DNA from: JAOUJD01 sp963811265
GTDB taxonomy: Bacteria; Pseudomonadota; Gammaproteobacteria; Burkholderiales; Burkholderiaceae_F
Assembly (NCBI GenBank): GCA_963811265.1
Contig: CAWEQS010000002.1
Coordinates: 1 to 64,000 of the forward strand
Direction: 5' to 3'
Length of the DNA: 64,000 bases
Made by a program: the position numbers and the translations under genes. The notes under the pieces were generated by a model. The model was not told the origin of the DNA and made no database searches. It saw only the letters and a list, made by a program, of their open reading frames with translations. This document shows positions 46,825 through 56,925 of this stretch, piece after piece; within the stretch, counting starts at the first letter, position 1, and each line of letters begins with the position of its first letter.

Positions 46825-48043
46825 GTGTCCATCAGCTTCGATTACCGCGCACTCGACAAGGCAGGAGCCGACGTTCGCGGCCGAGCTGGAGGCAGCGGGT
46901 GACGTGGAGGCGCTGCGGCTGCTGACAGCGCAAGGGCTGACGCCGCTCGAGGTCACTGCAACGCGCCTAGCCCGCGGCAGCGGCTTCGTCCGGCGGTCGC
47001 CGCGCGATCAAGCTGCCGACCTGACGCAGTTGCTGCAGGAGATGGCGACGCTGCTCGAAGGGCGGCGTCCCGCTCGGCGAAGTGCTGCCTTCGCTGGCCG
47101 CGCTTACCGAGACGACGCCGCTGGGCGATCCACTGGCGGCATGGACAAGGCCGTGCGCGGCGGGCGGCGACTGAGCGAAGCGGTCGTGGACGCCGCGCTT
47201 CCCTTGCCGCGCTACGCCCATGGCCGTCATCCAGGCCGGCGAGGCCAGCGGGCAGATGGCCGCCGCGCTCGAGGACGTCCATCGGCAGATGGCGTACGAC
47301 GAGCTGGTGCGCAAGGAGGTGCGGCAGGCGCTGACGTATCCGGCGATCCTGGTCTTCGCCGGGGATGGCCGCGATCCTCACCGTCTTCATCGCCGTGGTT
47401 CCGCGGTTCGCCGGGCTGTTTCGCAACAGCCGGGCGCAGGTCCCCGCCATCTCGCGCTGGGTGATCGAGTTGGGCGTGTTCGCGCGGGACCACTGGCTGT
47501 GGCTGGCGATCGGGTGTCGCCGCTGTCGTCGGGGCGATCGTCGTTACGCTCCGACGGCCCGATGTGCGCATGCGCATCCTGGAATCAGCTCGCGTCACTT
47601 TCCGCTGATCGCGGAACTGGATCTGGCCGACCGAGATCGGCCGCTGGGCGACGCTGCTCGCAACGCTGCTGGCCAATCGCGTCGCGTTGCTCGAGGCGCT
47701 GCGCCTGTCCCGGGACCTGACCGCACTGCCCTCCCTGCAGCGCCACCTGGAAAACGCGGTGCGCGAGGTCCGCCGCGGCCGGGCGCTGTCCGCCGTATTC
47801 GGCGAGCAGGGCTGGCTTGGCCCCACGCAGATCAACCTGATCCGCGTAGGAGAGCGCGCCGGCGAACTGCCGCGCATGTTGCGTTCGCTCGGGGAGTTGC
47901 AGACGGCCCGCTCGCGCGATCAGGTGAAGCGCCTGCTGTCCCTGCTCGAGCCGATTGCCATCCTCGGCATCGGCGCCGTGATCGGTTTCGTGATGATCGC
48001 CGTCATGCTGGCCATCACCAGCCTGAATACCTCGGTGGCGTAG
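46825..48043 (+). CDS. gspF: Type II secretion platform protein GspF, several frame breaks
   Basis: Polytopic inner-membrane protein with two T2SSF domains. It starts GTG at 46825 (VSISFDYRALDKAG). The segments LLTAQGLTPLEVTAT, MAVIQAGEASGQMAAALEDVHRQM, KEVRQALTYPAIL and RVGERAGELPRMLRSLGEL are typical. The last helix is IAILGIGAVIGFVMIAVMLAITSL, and the stop is TAG at 48041. Breaks occur between about 46862 and 47700; the last 350 bases read cleanly. Last secretion gene of the operon; no prepilin peptidase gene (gspO) is in the window. Confidence 0.82.
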
Positions 48044-48049
48044 TCCCGG

Positions 48050-49953
48050 ATGCACCGCTCGAGCCTGATCGCCGCCGACATCGACGCCTACCTGCGCCAG
48101 CAGGAGCACAAGGGCCTCCTGCGGTTCATCACCTGCGGATCGGTCGATGACGGCAAGAGCACGCTCATCGGCCGGCTGCTGTACGAGTCGAAACTGATCT
48201 TCGACGACCAGCTGCTGCACTGCAGGGGGATTCGAAGAAGTGGGGCACGCAGGGCGAGGCGCTGGACCTTGCCCTGCTGGTCGACGGGCTCGCCGCCGAG
48301 CGCGAACAGGGCATCACCATCGACGTCGCCTACCGTTTCTTCTCGACGGACAAGCGCAAGTTCATCGTGGCCGACACGCCGGGCCACGAGCAGTACACGC
48401 GCAACATGGCCACGGGGGCTTCGACGGCCGACCTCGCGGTGATCCTCGTCGATGCCCGCAAGGGCGTGCTCACGCAGACGCGGCGGCACAGCTACATCGT
48501 CGCGCTGCTCGGCATGCGCCACGTGGTGCTCGCCGTCAACAAGATGGACCTGGTGGGCCACTGAGCAGGGCGATCTTCGACGCGCATCGTGGCCGACTAT
48601 CGCGCGTTCGCCTCCTCGATCGGGCTGGACGGGGTGCTGGCGTTCCCGTCTCGGCGCTGAACGGCGACAACGTCGTCGAGGCGAGCGCCTCGATGCCGTG
48701 GTACCGCGGGCCGAGGCTGCTGCAGTACCTCGAGCAGGTGGAGGTGGACGGACGATCGGTGCGGCGCAGCCTTCCGCTTGCCCGTGCAGTGGGTGAACCG
48801 TCCCAACCTGGATTTCCGGGGATACACCGGCACGATCGCGGCGGGGCGCTGCGCCCGGGCGACGCGTCCGGGTGCTGCCGTCCGGGCGAGAATCCACGGT
48901 CGCGCCGAATCGTCACGTACGACGGCGACCTGACGGTCGCCGTCGCCGGCCAGGCGATCACCTTGACGCTCGCCGACGAGATCGACGTCTCGCGCGGCGA
49001 CCTGATCTGCGCCGCGACGGAACCCGCGGAGGTGGCGGACCAGTTCGAGGCGCACGCTGGTGTGGATGCACGACGAAGCGCTGCTCGTCGGGCGGGAGTA
49101 CTGGCTCAAGCTCGGCCGCAGCATGGTCGCCGGCCAGGTCACCGATCTCAAGTACCGGGTGAACGTGAACTCGCTCGAACACGTCGCCGCCAAGACCTTG
49201 GGCCTGAACGAGATCGGCGTCTGCAACCTCAGCACCGGGAAGCCGATCCCGTTCGACGCGTACAACGCAGAACCGCGACACCGGCGGGTTCATCCTGATC
49301 GACCGCATCACGCTCGCCACCGTGGGCGCCGGAATGATCCATTTCGCGCTGCGCCGCGCGCACAACATCCACATGCAGGCGGTGGACGTGGACAGCCGCG
49401 CGCGTGCGCGAACTGAAGGGCCAGCGTCCCGTGCGTCGTCTGGTTCACGGGACTGTCGGGCGCCGGCAAGTCGACGCATCGCGAATCGGGTCGAGGCGAA
49501 GCTGCACGCACTGGGACGCCACACCTACCTGCTCGACGGCGACAACGTGCGTCACGGGCTGAATCGCGACCTCGGCTTCACCGACGGCCGACCGGGTCGA
49601 GAACATCCGCCGGGTCGGCGAGGTCGCCCGACTGATGGTCGATGCTGGTCTCATCGTGCTGACCGCGTTCATCTCGCCGTTCCGCGCCGAGCGGGATCTG
49701 GCGCGCGCGGCTGGTCGAGGCGGACGAGTTCCTCGAGGTCTACGTCGATGCGCCACTCGAGGTGGCGGAAGCGCGCGACCCGAAAGGCCTGTATGCCAAG
49801 GCCCGGCGCGGCCAGCTCGTGAACTTCACGGGCATCGATTCGCCGTACGAGCCGCCCGAGAACCCGGAGCTTCGCGTGGACGCCGCGAAACTGTCGGTCG
49901 ACGAAGCGGCCGAGCTCGTCATTGCTCTGCTGCGCGAGCGCGGGAGGATCTGA
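48050..49953 (+). CDS. cysNC: Sulfate adenylyltransferase subunit 1 / adenylylsulfate kinase fusion, several frame breaks
   Basis: The N-terminal CysN GTPase drives APS formation with CysD. The C-terminal CysC phosphorylates APS to PAPS, the donor used by sulfotransferases. GTPase motifs: GSVDDGKST, DTPGHEQY, NKMD and SALNGD. Then LVWMHDEALLVGREYWLKL and KYRVNVNSLEH. The kinase part has GLSGAGKST (across a break near 49455), YLLDGDNVRHGLNRDLGF, LTAFISPFRAERD and DPKGLYAKARRGQLVNFTGIDSPYE. ATG at 48050, six bases after the gspF stop. Breaks are scattered from about 48230 to 49720. Confidence 0.87.
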
Positions 49954-49954
49954 G

Positions 49955-50865
49955 ATGACCGATCTTCCACGCCTGACCCACCTCAAGCGGCTGGAGGCCG
50001 AGGCCATCCACATCATGCGCGAGGTGGTGGCCGAAGCCGACAACCCGGTGATGCTGTACTCCATCGGCAAGGACAGCTCGACCATGCTGCACCTGGCGCA
50101 GAAGGCGTTCTACCCGGGCAAGCCGCCGTTCCCGCTGCTGCACATCGCGAGCGGGCTGGGACTTCCGCGACATGCTCGCATTCCGCGACCGCCGCGCGCA
50201 GGAACTCGGCATGGATCTCCTCGTCCACACGAACGTCGAAGGGGAGGCGGCGCGGAGTGAAGCCATGGACGCATGGCGGCGTACGCGGACGTCATGCTGA
50301 CGGCGGCGGTGCGCCAGGCGCTCGACAAGTACCGCTTCGACATCGCTCTGGGCGGCGGGCGGCGCGACGAGGAGAAGTCGCGCGCCAAGGAACGGATCTT
50401 CTCGCTGCGCTCGGCGCAACACCGCTGGGATCCAAAGGCACAGCGGCCTGAACTCTGGCGCAACTACAACGCCGCAAGCGCAAAGGCGAAATGCATGCGC
50501 GCCTTCCCGCTGTCGAACTGGACCGAACTCGACATCTGGCAGTACATCCACCTCGAGCAGATTCCGATCGTGCCGCTGTATTACGCAAAGCCAAGGCCAG
50601 TGGTGGAGCGCAACGGCATGCTGATCGTCGTGGACGACGACCGGATGCCGCTGGCCGACGGGCGAGACACCGGACATGGCAGTCGGTGCGCTTCCGCACG
50701 CTCGGCTGCTATCCGCTCACCGGTGCGACACGCAGCACGGCGAACACGTTGCCGCAGATCATCCAGGAAATGCTGCTGACGACGACCTCCGAGCGCCAGG
50801 GCCGGGCGGTCGATCACGACCAGGCGGCATCGATGGAGCGCAAGAAGCAGGAGGGGTACTTCTAG
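49955..50865 (+). CDS. cysD: Sulfate adenylyltransferase subunit 2, several frame breaks
   Basis: PP-loop ATP sulfurylase subunit, about 303 residues. It starts MTDLPRLTHLKRLEAEAIHI; SIGKDSSTMLHLAQKAFYPG holds the PP-loop. Then WDFRDMLAFRD (frame restored), LGGGRRDEEKSRAKERIFS, FPLSNWTELDIWQYIHLEQIPIVPLYYA and GCYPLTGA. The end is TTTSERQGRAVDHDQAASMERKKQEGYF, the normal CysD C terminus. ATG at 49955, one base after the cysNC stop. Breaks lie near 50155, 50230-50270 and 50675. The order cysNC before cysD is the reverse of E. coli cysDNC. Confidence 0.87.
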
Positions 50866-50927
50866 AACGCCAGTCAGCCAGCGACCGGGACTGCGAACAG
50901 TTCCAGGATCGAGGCTAAGCCCCGCAT

Positions 50928-51209
50928 CTAGCAGAAGATGGAGTCGTAACGTCGCGAACCGTTGACGATGCGCCCGTTGCGGTCCACTTGAACTCGGGTA
51001 CTGCAACTGACCACTTCAAGTGCACTCAGGACCGAGTGTTCCCAGACGTAGAGTGAATCGCCGCTCAGCAGGTTGATGGTGCGGCTCGGCGGCCCCCTCT
51101 TCTCGACGACCTCTGCGATGTCTCGGCCCACCCAGTCCGGGCCCACGCCGGCGTTTCTGTATGCGCAACCGGCGAGGAGAAGCACAAAGACGATAGCAAG
51201 CCTTCTCAT
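50928..51209 (-). CDS. Small lipoprotein of unknown function
   Basis: 93 residues. MRRLAIVFVLLLAGCAYRN has an n-region, hydrophobic core and lipobox LAGC, so it should be lipidated and placed in the outer membrane. The mature part (IAEVVEKRGPPSRTINLLSGDSLYVWEH) resembles small SmpA/OmlA-type folds with the pattern of a short helix pair and beta-sheet, but the match is weak. Two other cysteines (VSCSTR and the C-terminal residue) may pair. ATG at 51209 overlaps the stop of a short upstream frame as ATGA. Confidence 0.65.
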   Translation of the reverse strand: MRRLAIVFVLLLAGCAYRNAGVGPDWVGRDIAEVVEKRGPPSRTINLLSGDSLYVWEHSVLSALEVVSCSTRVQVDRNGRIVNGSRRYDSIFC

Positions 51210-51355
51210 TGCCCTGTTTCCTCCTTAGCGACAGCGATGCGGACCGAGACTTTGTCGAGTAGGCCCATCGAGCCCCCACGCAATACATCGGCAACGGGAG
51301 CCAACCCGGAATCCGCGCTTCGCGCAACTTCAACGCACCCTACGAGTACTCTCAT
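51206..51355 (-). CDS. Possible short gene upstream of the small lipoprotein
   Basis: An open frame of about 49 residues (MRVLVGCVEVARSADSGLAP...) ends with TGA overlapping the lipoprotein ATG. The overlap is the only support; the sequence matches no family I know. It may be the end of a longer, frame-broken gene or non-coding. The rest of 51356-51592, before the permease start, shows no clear feature. Confidence 0.25.
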   Translation of the reverse strand: MRVLVGCVEVARSADSGLAPVADVLRGGSMGLLDKVSVRIAVAKEETGQ

Positions 51356-51592
51356 TCGCTTCCATCGAAGAGTGTACGTGAACGCTCTCCTCCAATGCCG
51401 CGGATCGTCCGAGGGAACAGTCGCATTCGGCGCGCCGACGGCGCATGTTTTCCTCATGCGGCAAAGTGCGTTGTTAAACTCGGCTCGCCGCAATTCGACG
51501 CGTCCAATCTACAGACAATTCTGACAATCGAGGCTGCAGCGGCGCATTCGGGCACTCGCCCCTCTCCACTACTCCTGAGCAAACTGATCCCT

Positions 51593-53365
51593 ATGAGCTG
51601 GCAAGGCTGGCTTTCGATAGCGACGGCGTTCACCTGCCTGGCGGCACTCGGTTTGACCCGGCTGTCCGCCGAGGTGGTCCTCCTGGGAGGCGCCGCGGTG
51701 CTGCTGCTCGCAGGAGTGCTGACGCCGGCCCAGGCGCTTGGTGGCCTCGCCAATGAAGGAGTAGCGACGATTGCCGTGATGTTCATCGTCGTCGCCTCCC
51801 TGCGTGAGACAGGCGCGATGGACGCCGCGGTTCGTTTCGGTCTCGGCCGGCCATCAAGCGAACGCGGAGCGGTGCTGCGCATGGCTGCCCCTGTAGCGAT
51901 GGCGAGTGCGGTCATGAACAACACACCGCTTGTTGCGACGATGCTTCCGGTCGTTGTCTCGTGGGCCCGACGGTTGCGAATGCCTGCGTCCCTGCTGCTG
52001 CTCCCGCTGAGCCACGCAGCGGTGCTGGGCGGCATGGTCACACTGATCGGCACCAGCACAAATCTGGTGGTCGATGGATTGATGGCCAAGCATGGGTTGC
52101 CACGCCTGGGGCTGCTCGAACTCGCGTGGGTCGGCATTCCCATCGCGGCCGCTGGCGTTGCCTATCTCGTGCTCGCTGCCCCCCGGCTGTTAGGCGGAAT
52201 TGGATCGGCCGACGCATTGTTCGCCGATCCCCGTGAGTACACGGTCGAGATGCGGGTGGTTCCGGGCGGCCCTCTGGACGGTCGGACCATCGAGCAGGCC
52301 GCGCTCCGCGCCCTGCCCGGCCTGTTTCTGATCGAGATCGTGAGGGGCGACCACACGATTGCCGCGCCGGGACCAGTGGAGCAGCTGCGCGGAGACGACA
52401 CGTTGGTGTTCGCAGGAGCCGTGTCCTCCGTTGTCGACCTGCAGCGGATCAAGGGGCTTGCCCCGACCACCGAGCGCCAGTTCCGAAAGAACGAGGAGTC
52501 GAGTCGCGATCGGTCGCTGGTTGAAGTTGTCGTCTCCACCCGCTGCGCGGCCGTCGGTGAGAGCATTCGCGACAGCCGATTCCGGGTCGCTTACGGCGCC
52601 TCGATCATTGCCGTCGCGCGGGATGGTCGCCGCCTTCCCGGCAAGGTCGGTGACATGCGATTGCAGGCGGGAGACACGCTGCTCCTGGCGGCGCGTCCAG
52701 GGTTCATCTCCCGGCTGCGCGCTCTGCCGGACTTCCTGCTGGTCAGCGAGCTGCAGGAGAACGCTTCCGTGCGTCACGACCGTGCGTGGCTGGCCTGGCT
52801 AATCCTGGGCGCGGTCGTAATCACAGCAACGACGGGCGCGGCCAGCCTCTTTGTCGCGGCCGTTGGCGGTGCGATTGCAATGCTCCTCGCGGGGTGCCTC
52901 ACTCTGCGCTCCGCTCGTCGCGCCGTCGACATCGGGATCCTTTTCGCGATCGCCGGCGCATTGGCGATAGGCCAGGCGATGGACGTGAGCGGCGCCGACG
53001 AGCAAGTCGGTCAGCTGGTGGCCGCCGCTGCTGCGTCGGATCCGATGCTTCTCCTCGTCGCGGTCTACCTGACCTGCATGCTGATGTCGGAGCTGCTTTC
53101 CAACAACGCGGTTGCGGCGATGATGTTTCCGGTCGTGCTCGGAGCCACTCAAACCATGGGCGTGAGTCCGACGCCCTACCTGGTCGCGTTGATGATCGCC
53201 TGCTCCGCCGCGTTCGCCTCGCCGATCGGATACCAGACGACGTTGATGGTTTACGGGCCTGGCGGCTACCGGTTCAAGGACGTCGTACGTTTCGGCGTAC
53301 CGCTCAACCTTGTTTGCTTTGCAGTCAGCATGGCCGTCATCCCGCTCGTCTGGCCGCTGACCTGA
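51593..53365 (+). CDS. SLC13-family anion permease with two RCK_C (TrkA-C) domains
   Basis: 590 residues. Two blocks of membrane helices flank a cytoplasmic region. The first block contains MNNTPLVATMLPVVVSWARR and LIGTSTNLVVDGLM; the second SNNAVAAMMFPVVLGATQ and SPIGYQTTLMVYGPGGYRF. These are the two reentrant anion-binding loops of the DASS/SLC13 family. Between them, about residues 215-390, are two RCK_C-type repeats (GDHTIAAPGPVEQLRGDDTLVFAG, DGRRLPGKVGDMRLQAGDTLLLAA). This architecture is found in sulfate transporters of the SLT type. Its position after cysNC-cysD makes sulfate the likely substrate. ATG at 51593. Confidence 0.87.
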   Translation: MSWQGWLSIATAFTCLAALGLTRLSAEVVLLGGAAVLLLAGVLTPAQALGGLANEGVATIAVMFIVVASLRETGAMDAAVRFGLGRPSSERGAVLRMAAPVAMASAVMNNTPLVATMLPVVVSWARRLRMPASLLLLPLSHAAVLGGMVTLIGTSTNLVVDGLMAKHGLPRLGLLELAWVGIPIAAAGVAYLVLAAPRLLGGIGSADALFADPREYTVEMRVVPGGPLDGRTIEQAALRALPGLFLIEIVRGDHTIAAPGPVEQLRGDDTLVFAGAVSSVVDLQRIKGLAPTTERQFRKNEESSRDRSLVEVVVSTRCAAVGESIRDSRFRVAYGASIIAVARDGRRLPGKVGDMRLQAGDTLLLAARPGFISRLRALPDFLLVSELQENASVRHDRAWLAWLILGAVVITATTGAASLFVAAVGGAIAMLLAGCLTLRSARRAVDIGILFAIAGALAIGQAMDVSGADEQVGQLVAAAAASDPMLLLVAVYLTCMLMSELLSNNAVAAMMFPVVLGATQTMGVSPTPYLVALMIACSAAFASPIGYQTTLMVYGPGGYRFKDVVRFGVPLNLVCFAVSMAVIPLVWPLT

Positions 53366-53380
53366 AGCCAGAAGGCACCC

Positions 53381-54274
53381 TCAGGCACCGATCTCCTCGA
53401 GGCACAGGGATGCGGCGGCCTTCCAGTGCGGCAATGCGATTCCGAATGCGTTCCGCAGCTTGGCCGTATCGAGCACCGAGTACGACGGGCGCTTGGCCGC
53501 CGTTGGAAACTCTGCCGTGCTGACCGGAGTGACCTCGACTGGTCGACCGATGCTGGCCTGCAGCCTCTCGATCACAAAGCAGGCGAACTCGTACCAGGTC
53601 GCTTCGCCGCGGCTGGTGAGGTGGTAAATCCCGCCGGTGTGATGGGCGTGCCGAGTCAAATCTGCGCGGCTGCCTGCGTGCGGTACAACGATGGCGCCAA
53701 CCACTTCTGCCAACGTACGAGCCCACGTGGGGCTGCCCTTCTGATCGTCGACCACGCGAAGCTGACCGGCGTCCCTTGCCCGCGCCAGTATCGCCTTGAC
53801 GAAATTCCGACCGCGCGCCGCGTAGACCCACGAAGTTCGGAAGACCCAGTAAGCGGCCCCGCTTTCTGCAAGAGCAAGTTCGCCCGCCAACTTCGTCCGT
53901 CCGTACGCCGAAAGCGGCCCCGTCGCGTCCGACTCCCGATACGGCGACGAGGCGTTGCCGGGGAACACGTAGTCGGTCGAAAAGTGAACGAGCGGTGCTC
54001 CGAGAATCCGTGCCGCCCGAGCAAGCTCCGCGACAGAGTCGGCGTTGACGCGCCGCGCGGCGTCCTGATCCTGTTCCGCGCGGTCAACGGCGGTGTAGGC
54101 AGCGCAGTTGACGATCAGGTCCGGCGCGAAGCGCGCGACCACGGCGCCGACTTCTCCTGGCTGGTCGAGATCGAGTTCGTCCCGGTCGGGCGTGACGAGT
54201 TCGAAGAACGGATGGAGCGCCCGTGCGACCTCCCATCCCACCTGGCCCCTGGCGCCGGTAATGAGAGCACGCAT
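53381..54274 (-). CDS. rfbD: dTDP-4-dehydrorhamnose reductase
   Basis: 297 residues. Final step of dTDP-L-rhamnose synthesis, NAD(P)H dependent. Cofactor loop GARGQVGWEV near the N terminus, NCAAYTAVDRAEQD, STDYVFPG, YGRTKLAGE (catalytic Tyr and Lys), and FRTSWVYA. The ATG at 54274 shares its A with the rfbC stop (TGATG); a TTG one codon earlier is the alternative. Last gene of the rfbB-A-C-D operon. Confidence 0.95.
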   Translation of the reverse strand: MRALITGARGQVGWEVARALHPFFELVTPDRDELDLDQPGEVGAVVARFAPDLIVNCAAYTAVDRAEQDQDAARRVNADSVAELARAARILGAPLVHFSTDYVFPGNASSPYRESDATGPLSAYGRTKLAGELALAESGAAYWVFRTSWVYAARGRNFVKAILARARDAGQLRVVDDQKGSPTWARTLAEVVGAIVVPHAGSRADLTRHAHHTGGIYHLTSRGEATWYEFACFVIERLQASIGRPVEVTPVSTAEFPTAAKRPSYSVLDTAKLRNAFGIALPHWKAAASLCLEEIGA

Positions 54275-54822
54275 CAAGGGTAGACCTCCGCTTCATCGAG
54301 CGTGGGCGCATTCCGGTCCTTGTCCGCGAGCAGCGGTTCCGCGCCAGACAGCGGCCACTCGATGCCCAGCGCTGGGTCGTTCCAGCGCAGGCTGCGGTCA
54401 TGTTCCCGGAACCAGTACTCGGTCGTCTTGTAGAGGAAGTCGGCTGCTTCACTCAGCACCAGGAACGCGTGGCCGAAGCCGGGCGGGACCCAGAGTTGGC
54501 GCTTGTTCTCCGCCGACAGCTCCACTCCGACCCACCGGCCGAAGTTCGGCGACGAGCGCCGGAGATCGACGGCGACGTCGAAGACGGCGCCCCAGGTCAC
54601 CCGCACCAGCTTTCCTTGCGGCTTGACCACCTGGTAGTGAATGCCTCGAAGGACATGCCTTGCCGAACGCGAGTGATTGTCCTGCACGAAGTCGACATCG
54701 AGCCCTGTGGCGGATCGGAAGCTCCGCGCATTCCAGCTCTCCATGAAGAAACCTCGATCGTCACCGAAGACGGCCGGCTCGACCACAAGGACTTCGGGCA
54801 GGACCGTTGGCGTGACCTTCAT
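54274..54822 (-). CDS. rfbC: dTDP-4-dehydrorhamnose 3,5-epimerase
   Basis: 182-residue cupin. VFGDDRGFFMESWN contains the family's G-D-x-R-G-x-F-x-E motif; then DNHSRSARHVLRGIHYQ with the catalytic His, VTWGAVFDVAVDLRRSSPNFG, WVPPGFGHAFLVLSE and KTTEYW. Full length and unbroken. ATG at 54822, three bases after the rfbA stop. Confidence 0.96.
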   Translation of the reverse strand: MKVTPTVLPEVLVVEPAVFGDDRGFFMESWNARSFRSATGLDVDFVQDNHSRSARHVLRGIHYQVVKPQGKLVRVTWGAVFDVAVDLRRSSPNFGRWVGVELSAENKRQLWVPPGFGHAFLVLSEAADFLYKTTEYWFREHDRSLRWNDPALGIEWPLSGAEPLLADKDRNAPTLDEAEVYP

Positions 54823-54825
54823 GGC

Positions 54826-55718
54826 TCACACCGACGGAGGCACGAGCTGATCCTGGAGCATGCCCAGCAGGTAGCGGCCGTATTCGTTCTTCGCAAGAGG
54901 TTGCGCCAGTCGCCGGACCTGTTCCGCGTCGATCCAGCCGCTGCGGAAGGCCATCTCTTCGGGACAGGCGACCTTCAAGCCCTGGCGCTTCTCGATCGTC
55001 TCGATGAAGTGCGAGGCTTCCAGCAGCGACTCGTGCGTGCCGGTGTCGAGCCACGCCATGCCGCGTCCCATGACCTCGACATTCAAGGCTCCCGCCTGAA
55101 GGTACAACTCTGTTCACATCGGTGATCTCGAGTTCGCCACGCGCGGAGGGTTTGATCGAGGCCGCGATGTCGAGCACCTGGTTGTCGTAGAAGTACAGGC
55201 CGGTGACGGCATAGTTGGAGCGCGGCTGCCGGGGCTTTTCTTCGAGGCTCACGGCGCGGCCATGGCGATCGAACTCGACGACCCCATAGCGCTCGGGATC
55301 TTGACGTGGTAGGCGAAAACCGTGGCCCCCGCCGGCCGCGCGGCCGCCCTCTGCACCTGGTCCGTAAGCTCGTGACCGTAAAAGATGTTGTCCCCGAGGA
55401 TGAGCGCCGCGTGATCGGCGCCGACGAACTCCCGCCCGATGATGAAGGCCTGCGCGAGGCCGTCGGGCGAGGGCTGCACCGTGTAGCTGAGGTTGATGCC
55501 CCACTGGCTCCCGTCGCCGAGGAGTTCGGCGAAGCGCGGGGTGTCGGCCGGCGTCGAGATGATCAGGATGTCCCGGATTCCGGCCAGCATCAGCGTCGTG
55601 AGCGGGTAATAGATCATCGGCTTGTCGTACACCGGAAGCAGCTGCTTCGATACGACCTGCGTGACCGGATACAGCCGGGTGCCGGAACCCCCGGCAAGAT
55701 GATTCCTTTTCGATTCAT
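54826..55718 (-). CDS. rfbA: Glucose-1-phosphate thymidylyltransferase, several frame breaks
   Basis: First enzyme of dTDP-rhamnose synthesis. From ATG at 55718 (MNRKGII), a break within the first 12 codons interrupts the GGSGTRLYPVT motif. Then VYDKPMIYYPLTTLMLAGIRDILIISTP, FIIGREFVGADHAALILGDNIFYGHE, YGVVEFDRHGRAVSLEEKP, RSNYAVTGLYFYDN and MAWLDTGTHESLLEASHFI. The C-terminal SGWIDAEQVRRLAQPLAKNEYGRYLL is intact. Breaks near 55685-55700, 55290 and 55110. Confidence 0.88.
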
Positions 55719-55737
55719 CGCCTTTCCTGGCTCCTGA

Positions 55738-56804
55738 CTACGTGCCGTACTGCCTGTCGACCCATTCGCGGTAACGGCCGTCCCGCACGCGTTCGACCCA
55801 ATCGCCGTTCTCCAGATACCAGAGCACGGTACGCCGGATCCCGGTCTCGAAACTCTCGCGCGGGAAACCAGCCAAGCTCGCGTTCGATCTTGGTCGGATC
55901 GATTGCGTAGCGCCGGTCATGACCCGGCCGGTCGGTGACGAAAGCGATCTGGTCCTCATACCGGCCGCCCGGCTTCGGGCGCAGCTCGTCGAGCATGCCG
56001 GCAAATCGTGTGCACGACATCGAGGTTCCGTTTGTTCGCTCTTCCCCCCGATGTTGTAGGTCTCTCCGAGCCGCCCGGCTTCCAGCACCGGCGGATCGGC
56101 CGTGCAATGATCGGAGACGAACAGCCAGTCGCGGATGTTGCGTCCATCGCCATACACGGGCAGCGGCTTGCCATCCAGTGCATTGAGGTCATCGAGCGGA
56201 ATCAGCTTCTCCGGAAACTGGAATGGCCCGTAGTTGTTGCTGCAGTTGGTGGTCAGCGTAGGCAGCCCGTACGTATGGTGATAGGCGCGGACCAGGTGGT
56301 CGGAGGCGGCCTTGCGAGGCCGCATAGGGGCTGTTCGGCGCGTAGGGAGTCGTCTCCGTAAACGCCGGGTCGGTTTCGGACCCAGCGAACCGTACACCTC
56401 GTCGGTCGAGACGTGCAGGAAGCGGAACCGGTCCCTTGCCTCCGCCGCTCAGCTCCGACCAGTACGTGCGCACCGCCTCGAGCAGCTCGAAAGTGCCGTT
56501 GATATTGGTACGCACGAACTCGCCGGGACCGTGGATCGAACGGTCGACGTGGCTCTCGGCCGCGAAGTGCAGCAGCGCCCTCGGCCGGTGGCGCTGCGAG
56601 CAGCGGCGGACACCTCGGCTCGGTCGCAGATGTCGACGTCGTTCGAGAAGTGAAACGAAGTCGCGCGTTCGACGCCCGCGAGATTGTCCCGGTTTCCCGC
56701 GTAGGTGAGCTTGTCGATGACCAGGACCGGCTCATCGGACTGGGCAGCCAGTCAAGTACGAAGTTGGCGCCGATGAATCCGGCTCCTCCGGTCACGAAGA
56801 TCAT
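55738..56804 (-). CDS. rfbB: dTDP-glucose 4,6-dehydratase, several frame breaks
   Basis: ATG at 56804 gives MIFVTGGAGFIGANFVLDWL, with the GGAGFIG cofactor loop. Across frames follow YAPNSPYAAS (catalytic Tyr region), YHHTYGLPTLTTNCSNNYGPFQFPEKLIPL, LPVYGDGRNIRDWLFVSDHC and ETYNIGGKSE. The C terminus TVLWYLENGDWVERVRDGRYREWVDRQYG matches RfbB. About 355 residues when joined. Breaks occur throughout 55870-56750. The 19-base gap to rfbA supports one operon. Confidence 0.88.
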
Positions 56805-56925
56805 TGGGATTTTCAGAAGTGTTGACAGCCAGCCTGGCAACCATACAGTAAAGCGGACCGGCCGCACCCTGCCCGGCCGGTGACGGGGATCAATGCTGGG
56901 ATAATGAGGCCCTTCGAACCTGTGG

